Shown: positions 1 to 10,437 of the stretch, in pieces | Position numbering within the stretch: position 1 is the first letter of the stretch | Layout: every line of letters starts with the position of its first letter | NCBI GenBank assembly: GCA_033398695.1 | Contig: CM065814.1 | Coordinates: forward strand, 82,850,358 to 82,914,357 | From: Orobanche coerulescens | Lineage: Eukaryota; Streptophyta; Magnoliopsida; Lamiales; Orobanchaceae | Direction: 5' to 3' | Length of the DNA: 64,000 nt | Translations under genes and position numbers: made by a program | Notes under the pieces: generated by a model | Databases searched by the model: none | Told to the model about the DNA's origin: nothing | The model's input: only the letters and a program-made list of their open reading frames with translations

Positions 1-1342
1 CGGCTCCATATGATTGGTAAACACCGGTGTTACTTAATGCGCGAGCAAGGGGCGACTCCTGTGGGAGTGAACGCCGGCGCGGTGACATGTGCAATGGGCG
101 GCCAATATAGTGGAGTGAACGCCGGTACACAGGTGTGCAAGGGAGGCGCCTGGCAGGCTTATTGGTAATGGATATTTGAGTGATAGCTAAGACCCCGTTA
201 TCAAATGATTTTCGAAATTTAAATCTTTGCAACTTGCTTTTAATGTTGGTCTTGATGTAGACCGCGGATTATGTTTCTGGAGTTCGTTCCAATTTGTTTT
301 AAATGTTGGTATCAGGGTTAATTAACCAAGGATATTTGACGAGATCTCCGAGGGTTAATTAATCAGGGGTCTTGAGCAGGATTTGTCGAATGAGAGGCTG
401 TGCCTTTGATTGTACTGTGTTGATTATTCTGTTTATTGGGTCGAGGACCCCGTGAGATGTTGTAATGATTCACTTGTGATAGTGTTTTATCATTTGGGTC
501 GAGGACCCCGAATAACGTTGTGATAGTTTTCTTGCAAATTGTTTTCCACATGTTGGGTCAAGGACCCGAGAGCTTTTGAAGTATTTTCTAAAGTATTTCC
601 ATTTGATTTTCAAAACCCCTAGATGGCCCGAGTCAATATTAGTGTTTTCGAACTTTCTTATCAAAATACTTTTCCTTTTATAAAAAGGGATTTCTCTGAC
701 TCCTTGGGCTCGTTTAAAGTTTTATTGGTGTTATGTTCTGTACGGAGAATATGAAAATGTGATTATCTTTCACCTTGTGTATGTAATACTATTCTGTGTT
801 GACCATTTGAATGTATGGTTCGTGTTAAGGTTTCACGACTGTTGAGTTTTATGTTATTATTATTCGTATATCTTGTGTGTTATGTACTTGCACTAGCAAA
901 ATTCCAGTTTGCTAACCCCCGAGTTTTCGGGGGGTGGGTGCCTGTTATGCGCTCAGGTTTTGGCAGCTCGGGAGCAGTCACAGGATTGGCTGGGAAGGAG
1001 ATGGAGGACAAATGATATTAATCACACCAGAGTTAGAGTCTTTTCTTTTGTTTCATTTTGGTCGGTATTTCTCTGTCGTTCGAGTATTCACCCTTGCATG
1101 GTTGTAGTTTACATTTATTAAATTGAGTTGTCGTTCTTTTCTGTGTTCAAGTTTATTTTTGTCATTGAGATGTAAAGTTCATTTGTTTCTGAATTGTTTA
1201 ACGACCTTGTCGGTCTGCATTGTATTTAGATTGACCCCGGTCGGTCAATCATTATGTAGTCTAGTAGAGTTTAGCCTTGTAGATCCTTGTAAGAAGGGCC
1301 TACGGCGTGTAACATTTCCGGATGGATTCTGGGGGTGTTACA
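1..1342 (+). mobile_element. 3' part of a family A LTR (gag-only Ty3-type element)
   Basis: The sequence matches the 3' portions of the complete LTRs at 51758-55009 and 57302-60461 and ends in the same TGTTACA terminus. It is followed by TCGGG (1343-1347), the same bases that form the target-site duplication of the complete element A. The hairpin CCCCCGAGTTTTCGGGGGG lies at 916-934. Short open frames here (for example 815-1015) are not conserved as proteins and are not genes. The rest of this LTR and its element lie left of the window. Confidence 0.9.
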
Positions 1343-1347
1343 TCGGG

Positions 1348-2206
1348 CCCTGCCGAACACCCCCTGCCGATCCCTGCCGAAGCACCTGGGCTGCGGCACA
1401 TCCCTGCCGAGCCGCGGCCCCCGTCATTTTGCTTTACAAAGGCTGAGTCGTCTGTACTTTGGGCCGCAACACCCTCCTGCCGGGCCGCGGCCCCTGCTCG
1501 AATCACTGGGCATGTTTTTTGTTGTGTGCCGCGGCACACTTTGGTCGAGCCGCGGCACACGGAGGTCAACTAGCAAAGGGGATATATTTCTAGCAGGTTT
1601 CTTACGGGACTTCATCACTTCATCTTATACACACTTTGAGAGAAGAACAAGAGAGAGATAGAGAGAGAAACAAGAGAGAGAAATACAATTCTTCAATTTC
1701 CCGGCGATTTATCGGTCGGATCGTCGTGATCTTTTGACAAGAGCTTGATAGCTATTGGGCAAATCTTTTCACTGGTGTAGATCGAGATTTTGAGTCCGGA
1801 AGTTCGGGTATTTCGTTAGCTCTTTGTGTAAGCTATTTACGATTGTTTCTTTTCTCGATCTTGTTATTGATTCCAAATACTTGAAGAACTTTTATTACCA
1901 AGTATTTGACGATTGGTGTATACCCCTAGTTTGTATTATGGACGATTGTGTATTGTGTGTATTGGTGATAGTGGATTTAAGCGGCTTCGGTCCCGTGGTT
2001 TTTACTCTCGTCTTGAGGGGTTTTCCACGCTAAAATATTGTGTCTCGTGTTTATTGTTTTTCGGACGTCATTTGTATTTTTTTTGTCGAGTTGTAATTGG
2101 TTTGCTCTACTCGTCGGTAACCACAAAGTTGCAATTGAAGATTGGGAATTTGTCAAACGAGGTTCCACATTTTTCGTTGTGACGTTAGTCGTTGTTTTTC
2201 CCAACA
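1348..2206 (+). mobile_element. 3' part of copia D LTR, split by element A
   Basis: It is nearly identical to 60467-61316 and homologous to the 3' part of the intact D LTR at 33644-34605, ending CCCAACA like that LTR. ACAAC at 2207-2211 matches the target-site duplication of D. The GC-rich start (1348-1565) carries palindromes built on CCGCGG, such as GTGCCGCGGCAC. A weak TATA-like GATATATTTC follows near 1580. Open frames in this block are LTR noise. Confidence 0.88.
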
Positions 2207-2211
2207 ACAAC

Positions 2212-2360
2212 TGACACACGCAATGGAGAAGTTTCTTCTTCCAACTGGTCATCTTCAAGATCATTGCTTTGTTTAATTCTCCGGTAACTTTCTTTAACAA
2301 GATTTTGTACTATTTGCACCTTCAGCCTCCCAAAATTCCGCTTCGTTTCCTCGCCACCAG
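2212..2360 (-). pseudogene. RH50: RH50-type DEAD-box helicase, N-terminal exon fragment (left copy)
   Basis: This equals the exon piece at 61322-61470. On the minus strand it begins after a plausible splice acceptor (GATCCAG) and reads a charged segment rich in Lys, Arg, Asp and Glu, including the string RNFGRLK. It is cut at 2211 by the ACAAC duplication that marks insertion of copia D. The exon continues left of the window in this copy. The identification rests on the joined exon at 33324-33643, which carries the helicase Q-motif region. The piece alone would not be diagnostic. Confidence 0.65.
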
Positions 2361-2770
2361 CTGGATCAGCAAAATACGTCAGTCAGTCACCATCATATGT
2401 AACATTTGCGAACATACATTGAGCACATTGGAATTGGGACTCATACAAGCTTCAACTCCATTTTTTCCTAGAGCTTTTCTTAAGCCAGTTTCAAGTCCTC
2501 AACTATATTCCCCCGGCCTCAACTACGTTGCCCACTTAGTGTACATTTTTTCATCTCATGTGATATAGCATTGACGAAAAAGGTTTTTAAAGAATAACGC
2601 ATAGAGGAATTCTTTAGAATAAACTTCCTGTTTCATATCAAATTACAGCATCACCTCTATCGAAACATGAAATGGTGGTAAAATTATCTTTAAAGTAAAC
2701 TAAAAATATCTTCAAAGAGACAAGGAAGAAGATAAGGGATAACCTTGATGAGGGGACATTTGTTGACAAT
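2361..2770. other. RH50 5' intron or intergenic DNA
   Basis: No coding signal is recognised on either strand. The stretch lies between the RH50 exon acceptor and the palindrome array of the MULE, and is duplicated at 61471-61876 with only trivial differences. A 99-residue plus-strand open frame at 2269-2568 overlaps the exon on the opposite strand and resembles nothing known to me. The first RH50 exon, with a transit peptide, is expected somewhere upstream on the minus strand but is not found before the MULE. Confidence 0.5.
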
Positions 2771-3030
2771 CGGGTAACACGAATTAGACAATCGCGTAAC
2801 ACGAAGTGTGTTTCGGGTAACTCGAGTATATACCGAGTAACTCATATTGTTACTCGGGTTACAAGATTGTGGTCGAGTAACTCGACGAAGTTACTCGAGT
2901 AACCCGACCAAGTTACTCGAGTAACCCGACCAAGTTACTCGGGTAACTTGAAGTGCGACTCGGGTAACTTGAGCCGAGTAACTCGAATTGTAACCCGAGT
3001 AACAATTCGAGTTACGGTCGAGTAACTCGA
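2771..3030. repeat. Array of the palindrome GTTACTCGAGTAAC and variants
   Basis: About a dozen and a half copies or half copies of GTTACYCGRGTAAC crowd into 260 bp. Several are perfect inverted repeats. The variants GTTACCCGAGTAAC and CGGGTAACTTGA share the core. The array stops one base before a TATA box (3032-3038), and the MULE transposase frame starts about 340 bp further on. The position suggests an upstream regulatory array of the MULE. The same array occurs at 61877-62140. Confidence 0.85.
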
Positions 3031-3031
3031 G

Positions 3032-3038
3032 TATAAAT
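3032..3038 (+). promoter_or_regulatory. TATA box of the MULE
   Basis: TATAAAT sits directly after the palindrome array and is followed by an AT-rich leader up to the transposase start at 3369. The match to a plant TATA box is good and the spacing is sensible. Transcription itself is inferred. Confidence 0.55.
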
Positions 3039-3368
3039 GTCGAGTTTTTAAATAAATACCATGCTCAGCAAGACACAACATCCATTGAACTCTCTCTCAG
3101 CAATATTTTTACCTTTATTTTCTGGTAAATTATCTCAGCAATATTTTTACCTTTCTTTTCTGATAAATTATCTCACATCAGGAGCTCTCTCACCTCGAAG
3201 AACAAGAATTATTTTGACTGCAAAAAATAAATGGTATATTTGTAGCTCAATTTCAAATAATGTTTATATTTGAAATATTAGAAAATATTCAAATACTAAT
3301 TAATCGGTGTAAATATTTTAAGTTTTAGTTTTAGTTAATAACCTAAATTTTTTAAATTATTTGACATA

Positions 3369-5788
3369 TGAGTTTTTGGAAAAAGGCTATCATTCGTTTT
3401 AATGGCAAGTGGCAAGATTTAGACTATCGCGGTGGAGAAGAACAAATATTACTTGTGCCTGTTGGTGTGAGCTATGCAACATTAGTAGATACTGTTCACT
3501 GTATTGTTGAATCTGATAGAACAAAATATTCGTGTTAGTCTTCACCAACCCCGAACCAATAACTAGCCTGTGGCTTTCTCTCTCGATAAAGACTCAACCA
3601 AAGAGCTCTATCGTTGGGCTTTCATAAGGTTTGCCTTCTCAAAAGCGTCGGGGACCGATCTCTTCTACATCTCCGATCACTCCTTACTCTGATCTTGTCG
3701 TTTATGTTCTATTCTCAATTGATTGTGATGAGAAAAAAGAAAGAAAATGAAGATATAGAATGATTCTGATATAAATTACTTGTTCAAATCAATACTGAGC
3801 CTGTGATTTTTGTTAGCCTTCAGAATGCAACTAGCATTTGTAGTAATACCCCAGACACTACTGCTAATTTTAATTTCTCCCAGTTCCAAAATCATCCTCC
3901 AATAGCTCTCTCATTTGGTCCATAATTTGACTTACCTGGATCTAGCTCTTTTCCAGTACCTTACAATTATAATCGTATGGATTATATGACTGATTGGGGT
4001 TTAGGCATGCAAATCCCTCAGGAATTTGATGGTTCTCGATTTGATGGTTGTGGTCCTTCAAATAATGTATGTGATGTTGGTGGTAATTGTGGTGGTGGTG
4101 GTGGTAGTAGTGCTGATGATGATAATGACAACATAAATATCAATTATATCGATCTCGAAGATGCCGAGGTTCAGAAACATTGGTTTGAAAAACTTTGCAA
4201 ATATTGTGAGAAAAAAGGCATGTTCAATAAAAGATTTGTAAAAGAAGCAGAACCATAACCAGAACAAGAATTGAGATGCTTTGATTTCGATCAATTAGTA
4301 GATGAAGAAGGTGCTCCATCTCCTCCCTCTGGTCCTGGGTGGAAAATTCTAGGTAGACCTCCATATGTGTCTCCTTCTAGAGTTGATGATGATATAGATG
4401 AGAATTTTGATCATGCAAATACACTATCTTTACAAAGAGGATCTGTATTTCTCTCCAAAGATAGATTGAAGAACGATGTTGGGCGGTGTCATTTGGAAAA
4501 GAAATCGACTATCATACTCAAAAATATGATAAGAATCGCTACTCTACCGCTTGTACATATGAAACTTGTTATTTTTTGTTAAGTGCACTTACTGAACAAG
4601 CATACCTGCCATTTTGACCCAAATTGCAAGGCACCTAAGTAGTTGCCTTCTAAGATGCTCAGTGAATACATGTACGACAAATTATTAGTGGATGGGCAGA
4701 TTATGATTCCAAAGCTACTGCAGGCTCAACTTAAGAAGGAGCATTATTTGACAATCCGTTATGGCTTCACATTGAGCATTCGCAACCATGCTATTTCAGT
4801 GATATATGGAGACCATCAAGATTCTTTCAGAATGATGCCCTCATACTTGCATATGTTGGAGGTGACGAATCCAGGTACCATAACTGATTATGTGGTTGAT
4901 GCAAATACTGGAAAATTTAAATACATGTTTTATGCTTTGTGGACTTCGTTATTTGGATTTCATTATGCTAGACTAATTATTGTTGTTGATGGGACACACC
5001 TTAAGGGTAAGTATCGAGGAGTATTATTTTTTGCTGTTATAAAAGATGGCAACAATTAGATATTTCCACTTGCTTTTTGGGATTGGCGACGTCGAATGCG
5101 ATGAGTCGTGGAAGTATTTCATGTACAAATTGAAAAATCCTTCGGTTGTCTAAGGGACCTATTGATTCTTTCAGACGGGCATAAATCCATAGCAAATGCT
5201 ATAGGAGAGGTATTCCCACTTGCGCATCACGGGTTATGTTGTTACCACGTTTAGAAGAATTTGACTAAGTATGGTTAACATGTGGTGGCAACTTTTAATG
5301 CTGCAGTTTAGAGCTATCGTATTAAGGACTATAATAAGCGTATGAAAAGTTTAGAAATAGCATGCCCAATTGCAGCTACCCACTTGAAAGAAGCTGTCAG
5401 TGAAAATAGATGGGCTCGTTTGAAGTGCCCAGTCCGGCGATTCGAGGTTATGAATTCAAATGCCGTTGAAAGCATAAACAATCATCTTCTCTGGGCTAGA
5501 AAGCTGCCTATTTCCGCACTTCTAGAGGTATGTTGAACCGTGGTGGAAGAATGGATATCTGATCGATATAACAACGCAAATGAGTATCCTGGACCTTTAT
5601 CAAATCATGCATACGAGATATTGATGAAGGCGGTTGGCGCTGCATCTAACATGGACGTTCAATTCCTTAGGGATGGGGTGTTCGTAACCTTTAATCGAAA
5701 AAATTATGTTGTGGGCTTGAGATAGAAAAAATACAGTTGTATGATGTTCCAGCATGATATGATCTCATTCAATCATGCAGCTATAAGG
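3369..5788 (+). pseudogene. MULE (MuDR-type) transposase, decayed
   Basis: The ATG at 3369 opens a frame reading SFWKKAIIRFNGKWQD, typical of the beta-rich N-terminal domain of plant MULE transposases. An acidic, Gly-rich linker follows (3977-4258). The DDE core is recognisable: first Asp in VVDGTHLKGKYRG (4988-4990), second in SDGHKSIANAIGE (5174-5176), Glu in NAVESINNHLL (5468-5470). A worn SWIM-like segment ending NHAAIR reaches 5788, where Ty3 element G is inserted, so the C terminus is lost. Several stops and frameshifts break the frame. One, near 4508, is CG where the second copy has CTG, and the second copy stays in frame. Family assignment is firm; activity is excluded. Confidence 0.85.
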
Positions 5789-6139
5789 TGTAATACCCAA
5801 TTGTAATTCATTCATTTTCATTTAGTAATTATCAGTCTGTAATTGTCACTCAGTAATTTTCACTCATTAATAATCACTCATCATTCATGATTCATTCATT
5901 TGCGTTCACTGTTGGCATGTTGTAATCGTATATCAGTTACCGATCGTCATTTCATCTCCGTTTATAGATCGAGACGGGAATATTATCATTTTTCATCGGG
6001 ATTGGTAGTCTTGTACTGGGAGTATCATTTTGGCATGTGTTGGACCTGTCCACTTTCACATTCGTATGAATTGTCGGATCATTCATCAGTCGTAGCGAGG
6101 AATCGGAGTTATCGGATTTTCACCTTGTCCAGCATTGAG

Positions 6140-6710
6140 TTACGGCCGTAAAGATTGTAGGTTACGGCCGTAACAAGGGTTCGTTGATGTCAGGCTATTT
6201 TGGACGAACGGGACTTATGGCCGTAAGGTTTCGGAATACGGCCGTAAGTTGAGCAGGTACGGCCGTAAGGCTTGGCCGATTACGGCCGTACGTGTCGAGC
6301 AGGGTGCCCAGGCGTTTTTGGCCGAAGGCGAGTTGCGGCCGTAAGGGTTGCGGCATACGGACGTAAGGCGAGGGAGATACGGCCGTAAGGCTTGGCCGGA
6401 TACGACCGTACGTTACAGGCAGGGTACCTGGTCATTTTCGACGAAGGGGGCTTACGCCCGTAAGTTTGGCCGGATACGGCCGTATCATCCGAGTTACGCC
6501 CGTAAGGTGTGCGGGTACGTCCGTAAGGATGTCGGCAGATGTTTTAGACGAGGGCGAGTTATGCCCGTAAGTCAGGGCGGATACGGCCGTAAGGCTGTCG
6601 GTAGGTTTTTGGACGAAGCCGAGTTACGGCCGTACGAGTTGGCCGGTTACGGCCGTAAGGCCGTTGACCTGGGATGTTACGGCCGTATGAAGGCCGAGTT
6701 ACGGCCGTAA
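6140..6710. repeat. Array of the palindrome TTACGGCCGTAA
   Basis: About 20 copies of TACGGCCGTA or one-mismatch variants occur in 570 bp, a dozen of them perfect palindromes. Spacing is irregular, often near 22 bp or its multiples. The array is GC- and CpG-rich against an AT-rich LTR and ends about 10 bp before TATATA at 6721-6726. It looks like a U3 regulatory array. Confidence 0.88.
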
Positions 6711-6720
6711 CTTCAGGCAG

Positions 6721-6726
6721 TATATA
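6721..6726 (+). promoter_or_regulatory. Probable TATA box of element G
   Basis: AGTATATACGG follows the palindrome array by about 10 bp. The position in the LTR fits the U3/R boundary of a plant Ty3 element. Confidence 0.5.
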
Positions 6727-8367
6727 CGGATCCGGCCGGGACTTTTTCTTCATTTTCACCCTTTTCTTCCATCTTGTCCGAGAGACAGAGCTTGAGGGAG
6801 GGATTTTCCTTCATCAATCACTTGAGTACTTGATTTTTCTTCATCTTCATTCATTTGGGAAGCTTGGATACTCGATTTAACTCGTGTTCATCGGATCGAA
6901 ATGGTTGGATCTTCAAGAGGTAATTTCTTCAACATCTTGGATTTCGATTTTGTGTTGAGATATGACGTTTTGGACATTATAATCATGTTATATGAAGGGA
7001 TATGCATATGATTATGAGTTTGTATAAAGATTCATGGAGTTATTGAGGAATTATTCAAGAACACTTTGAATATCGAGTTGGATGTGGGGATTTTCGATTA
7101 ATTGTTGTTATAATCACGTATTTGGATATTCATAACGGATTATTGATCGTATTGAAGATGTTTTGTTGGTTTGAAACACTTCTTGGGGATTTGATGTTGG
7201 TATTATTGAGGTTTGGTTGTAATCAATCGTAGTTGGCCACAAAGTGTTCGATATAATGCCCCAATGAACTTGGTTTAATCGTATCGACATTTTGAGTTCG
7301 TTATATTCGTGTTTGATTCGTATATTGAACGGATTGTTGGTAATTGAATTTATTCAAGGTTGTTCGAGCGACCGATATATCAATTAGGCGTTGTTCGTGG
7401 AAGGATAATTGTCACCGGTGTTGAGTAAGTTAATTCTTACTCGGTTAAAAGGATATTCATTCCTTTTTGTTGTTGATCTTTCATAATCATAACTCATTCA
7501 TCATTGTATTAATCATATTGAGACTTGTAATTGTCGAATAATCACTTCATTAACGAGGAATGGCGGTTCCAATCATTTCATTGAAACTATCAATCACTTC
7601 ATTATCATTTCACCTCGGTGAGTCATTCTTGACTTTGTCAGATTATTATTATTCATTGATATTCATTATGGTCATTCTCGTTCATATGACCTTCTGGGTT
7701 CATATTGCGTGGCCGGGTGCGGATGTGTGGAATTTTTAGTCGGGCACGTGATGGCCATGTATTGGGAGTGATACATTGGACTGTGCACACGGTAACAGAT
7801 TACCTCTGTGAGACTAATTAAGTACAAGGACGGGTGTGTCCGGTCATTCGTATTGTACACTTGCACAGAACACTACGGGCGTACTATGATACTCCTCTTC
7901 AGCGTAATTCCTAACTTAGGATATTTCATAACTTCAGATATATCATGATTGTGTATTTTCAACCCTTGAGGATTGTTGTTACGTATCGACCCATTTGAGG
8001 ATTTTGTTTTTCGTGTCATGGCAAGGCAAAAGCACGGAATAGCATCTTTGACGTCGAGTCAGTGATACTAGTAGGGGGCACGATCTTTTCAGTTATTCAT
8101 GTTGTTGTCCTTTAATTTCCGCTGCAGACTTTCATTTGGATACTCCGTTTCATTCAGTGTTGTGTATTTTATCTTCATATAAAATATGCTAGTATTCGGT
8201 ATTGTCCTGGTGTGTTGTACTTAAACTCCTCATCGTAGTATTTGGTAATATAATGTGGTTCGGTACTACAATTATATTATTCAATTCATCATTTTCATTC
8301 GCCTGGTGGGTCCCAGTCGTGGATCCACGGCACTGTAATATCCGCTTAGTTTGGGGTGTTACAGAGT

Positions 8368-8379
8368 TGGTATGAGAGC
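8368..8379 (+). other. Primer-binding site of element G
   Basis: TGGTATGAGAGC lies 5 bp after the LTR end. It is one base off the usual plant initiator-Met tRNA complement TGGTATCAGAGC. Confidence 0.75.
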
Positions 8380-8897
8380 GTGGTTTTGAATACTACCTTC
8401 CGAGTCATGTCTCATTTGAAATCATCGTCATCAAACTAGTATCATTGGACTTTCGCGTCACGTGTGACCTGTGCAAATGCCGAGCCAATCAGACCGAAAG
8501 AACTGTAAGATTTCTAACGCCATGGTATAATTTCTGGCAATAGTCATTCATTCATCATTCATCATTTAACAATCCTCAAACATCATCATTCATTGTGATT
8601 AGGACGATCATGTTCACTCATTAATCACTTAATTCATTTCATTACTCAGTTAATGATCAGGACGATCATGTTAACTCATTAATTACTCAATTCATTTCAT
8701 TACTCAGTTGTCGATCTGGATGATCATATTATTAATCTTGTTAAGTTGTTCAAGATAATCATTTCAAGAATTTCATCAAATAATCATGTCACTTCAGTAA
8801 ATCATTCATGTAATCACTAAGTTAGAGCATGTATGCTTATTTTCATCATCTCATGACATAATCATAACGTGATAATCATGCGGGAAATATAATCATT
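8380..8897 (+). other. Leader of element G with short tandem repeats
   Basis: No coding signal. CATTCATTC-type low-complexity sequence surrounds a duplicated segment of about 58 bp near 8602-8720 containing GGACGATCATGTT and CATTTCATTACTCAGTT. It leads into the gag frame. Confidence 0.6.
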
Positions 8898-9689
8898 ATG
8901 CGACCTTCCTACTTCAGTATGGAGAGAGCTGTCAGGGGATGCACGGGGAGAGGCCGCGGTGCGGGCCCAAACTCGGGAATTAATCACTCGCTGTCGGGAA
9001 ATCATACCCAGGACTCGGCTCGATCAGAAGATGTTCGGGTTGATCCACTCACTTTTATGCAGGCCATGATGACCCATGTGCAATTGCTCAATCATCATTG
9101 CGCCACTCTGGCCGGATTAATCGAGAGAACTCTCCCGTATGAGCCTGCTGCTAAGGAAATTGCTGAACGACAACCTTCATCTGTCAGCAAGAAATCAACG
9201 AAGCGTAATCAATCCGAAGGCGGTCAGTCAACCTTCAAGAAGCCTCGTGTGAGTCCTATCATTTCTGAGCGACCTCCTATGGTGCTTAATCGTGCGGGAT
9301 CTCAGTCCCGAGCGGCCAGTTCGGCTATCACCTGCTTCAACTGTGGAGCGCCGGGTCATTACAGCACTAAGTGTCTGAAACCGTCTATCACGTGCCATAA
9401 TTGTGGGAATTTTGGGCATAAGGCCCGTTTTTGCCGAAAGGACTCCAAGTCGGCTCCGGCGGCATCTCAGGCCCCGAAGCAATCAGCAATTCAGAATCAG
9501 ACTGCTCTGTCAACGTCATTTAAGACAATGGAAGCAAATAAAGTTGGAGCTCATATTTATCAGACGGGAGCGTCCGGTTCGGGGGCCGGCAAGTCCCGGA
9601 TTCATGTGATGAAGAGGATCGATGATCCGGTGTCCCGAATGATCTCAGCTATACTCGTAATTTTATTTCAACCTGTGTGTACCTTTTGA
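8898..9689 (+). CDS. Ty3 gag of element G, shortened
   Basis: This 263-residue frame has a basic, Gly/Arg-rich start, a central low-complexity segment, and two zinc knuckles, CFNCGAPGHYSTKC and CHNCGNFGHKARFC, near residues 146-176. These are the nucleocapsid signature of plant Ty3 gag. It is shorter than usual and I do not see the capsid core expected between the N terminus and the knuckles, so an internal deletion is likely. Protease follows in another frame. Gag would form the cytoplasmic particle that packages element RNA. The start used is the first ATG, but translation could begin at other ATGs. Confidence 0.75.
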   Translation: MRPSYFSMERAVRGCTGRGRGAGPNSGINHSLSGNHTQDSARSEDVRVDPLTFMQAMMTHVQLLNHHCATLAGLIERTLPYEPAAKEIAERQPSSVSKKSTKRNQSEGGQSTFKKPRVSPIISERPPMVLNRAGSQSRAASSAITCFNCGAPGHYSTKCLKPSITCHNCGNFGHKARFCRKDSKSAPAASQAPKQSAIQNQTALSTSFKTMEANKVGAHIYQTGASGSGAGKSRIHVMKRIDDPVSRMISAILVILFQPVCTF

Positions 9690-9990
9690 TACTGGTACAC
9701 CACATTCATTCATTTTCAAATCATGTTTGAATAGACTTATTTTGGGATAGTCCTTTTGCTTGTGGACCTCATACCATCGGTCTACCTGACTATGGAAGAA
9801 TTTTCGGAAATCATACCGAAGTAAGCTTAAAGACCGCGATTGGTTGGTGGACCTAATCGTGGTGAATTTTATCTGAGGACGATGTAATATTGGGTATTAG
9901 TTGGATGGATCGTCATGATACTATCCTTAGTGCTGTAAGCGTTTGGTCACTATCATTCCGTCGTTGGTTGTCGAATGTGTGCTTCAGGGA
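9685..9990 (+). pseudogene. Ty3 aspartic protease remnant of element G
   Basis: FDTGTPHSF at about 9685-9711 carries the Asp-Thr-Gly active-site triplet, in a different frame from gag. VILGISWMDRHD near 9886-9925 matches the conserved C-terminal block of plant Ty3 proteases. Stops and frameshifts separate the two. The enzyme would process the Gag-Pol polyprotein. It is followed directly by a minisatellite. Confidence 0.7.
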
Positions 9991-10046
9991 AGTAATCCCT
10001 GTTGTTCCAGAAGAATTATTATTATGATGGAAGTAGAGAAATTCCT

Positions 10047-10437
10047 CAATCGAGTTGTTCAATCATTCATGGTATCATTTTCATCGATTGGCCATTCTAA
10101 GGCAATCGAGTTGTTCAATCATTCATTGTATCATTTTCACCGATTGGCCTTTCTAAGGCAATCGAGTTATTCAATCATTCATGGTATCATTTTCATCGAT
10201 TGGCCATTCTAAGGCAATCGAGTTGTTCAATCATTCATTGTATCATTTTCACCGATTGGCCTTTCTAAGGCAATCGAGTTATTCAATCATTCATTGTATC
10301 ATTTTCATCGATTGGCCGTTTTAAGGCAATCGAGTTGTTTAATCATTCATTGTATCATTTTTTTTATCGATTGACCGTTATAGGGCAATCGAAATGTTTA
10401 ATCATTCGTGGTATCATTGTCATCGATTGAGGATGTA
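10047..10437. repeat. 56 bp minisatellite, seven units
   Basis: Units begin with CAATCGAGTTGTT at 10047, 10103, 10159, 10215, 10271, 10327 and 10386, giving a period of exactly 56 bp for five steps and 59 for the last. Each unit contains CATTCATTGTATCATTTT and CGATTGGCC. Odd- and even-numbered units alternate in small changes, which suggests doubling of a two-unit block. It lies between the protease and reverse transcriptase of element G and opens no useful frame. Confidence 0.93.

Larger units (their letters stand above)
1..4915. repeat. Left copy of a long duplication (partner 59157-64000)
   Basis: This block matches 59157-64000 in the same order and orientation: family A LTR end, D LTR part, RH50 exon, palindrome array, MULE. 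The offset falls from 59156 at the left edge to 59119 at the LTR end and 59085 at the right edge, so the copies differ by small indels only. Most differences lie at CAG, CTG or CCG. From about 4031 (63115 in the partner) the match is almost perfect. It is either a recent tandem duplication with a unit near 59.1 kb or an assembly duplicate. Both copies run to a window edge, so the full extent is not visible. Confidence 0.9.
5789..8363 (+). mobile_element. 5' LTR of Ty3 chromovirus G
   Basis: The LTR starts TGTAATACCC and ends GGTGTTACA, followed by a primer-binding site. It lies inside the MULE reading frame, directly after TAAGG (5784-5788), the expected left target-site duplication. No matching 3' LTR is found, because the element is cut at about 13035. 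The LTR holds a palindrome array (6140-6710) and a TATA box (6721). The rest, up to 8363, is AT-rich with CATT-type repeats and no coding signal. Confidence 0.85.

Noticed and set aside
815..1661. Several overlapping open frames up to about 108 residues
   Set aside because: They lie in LTR sequence, differ in frame and length among LTR copies, and show no known motif.
4058..4294. Minus-strand Thr-rich frame
   Set aside because: It is the antisense of the Gly/Asp-rich linker of the MULE transposase; repeated at 63142-63378.
10047..10437. CRISPR-like regular repeats
   Set aside because: Units are contiguous with no spacers, lie inside a plant retrotransposon and are a 56 bp minisatellite.
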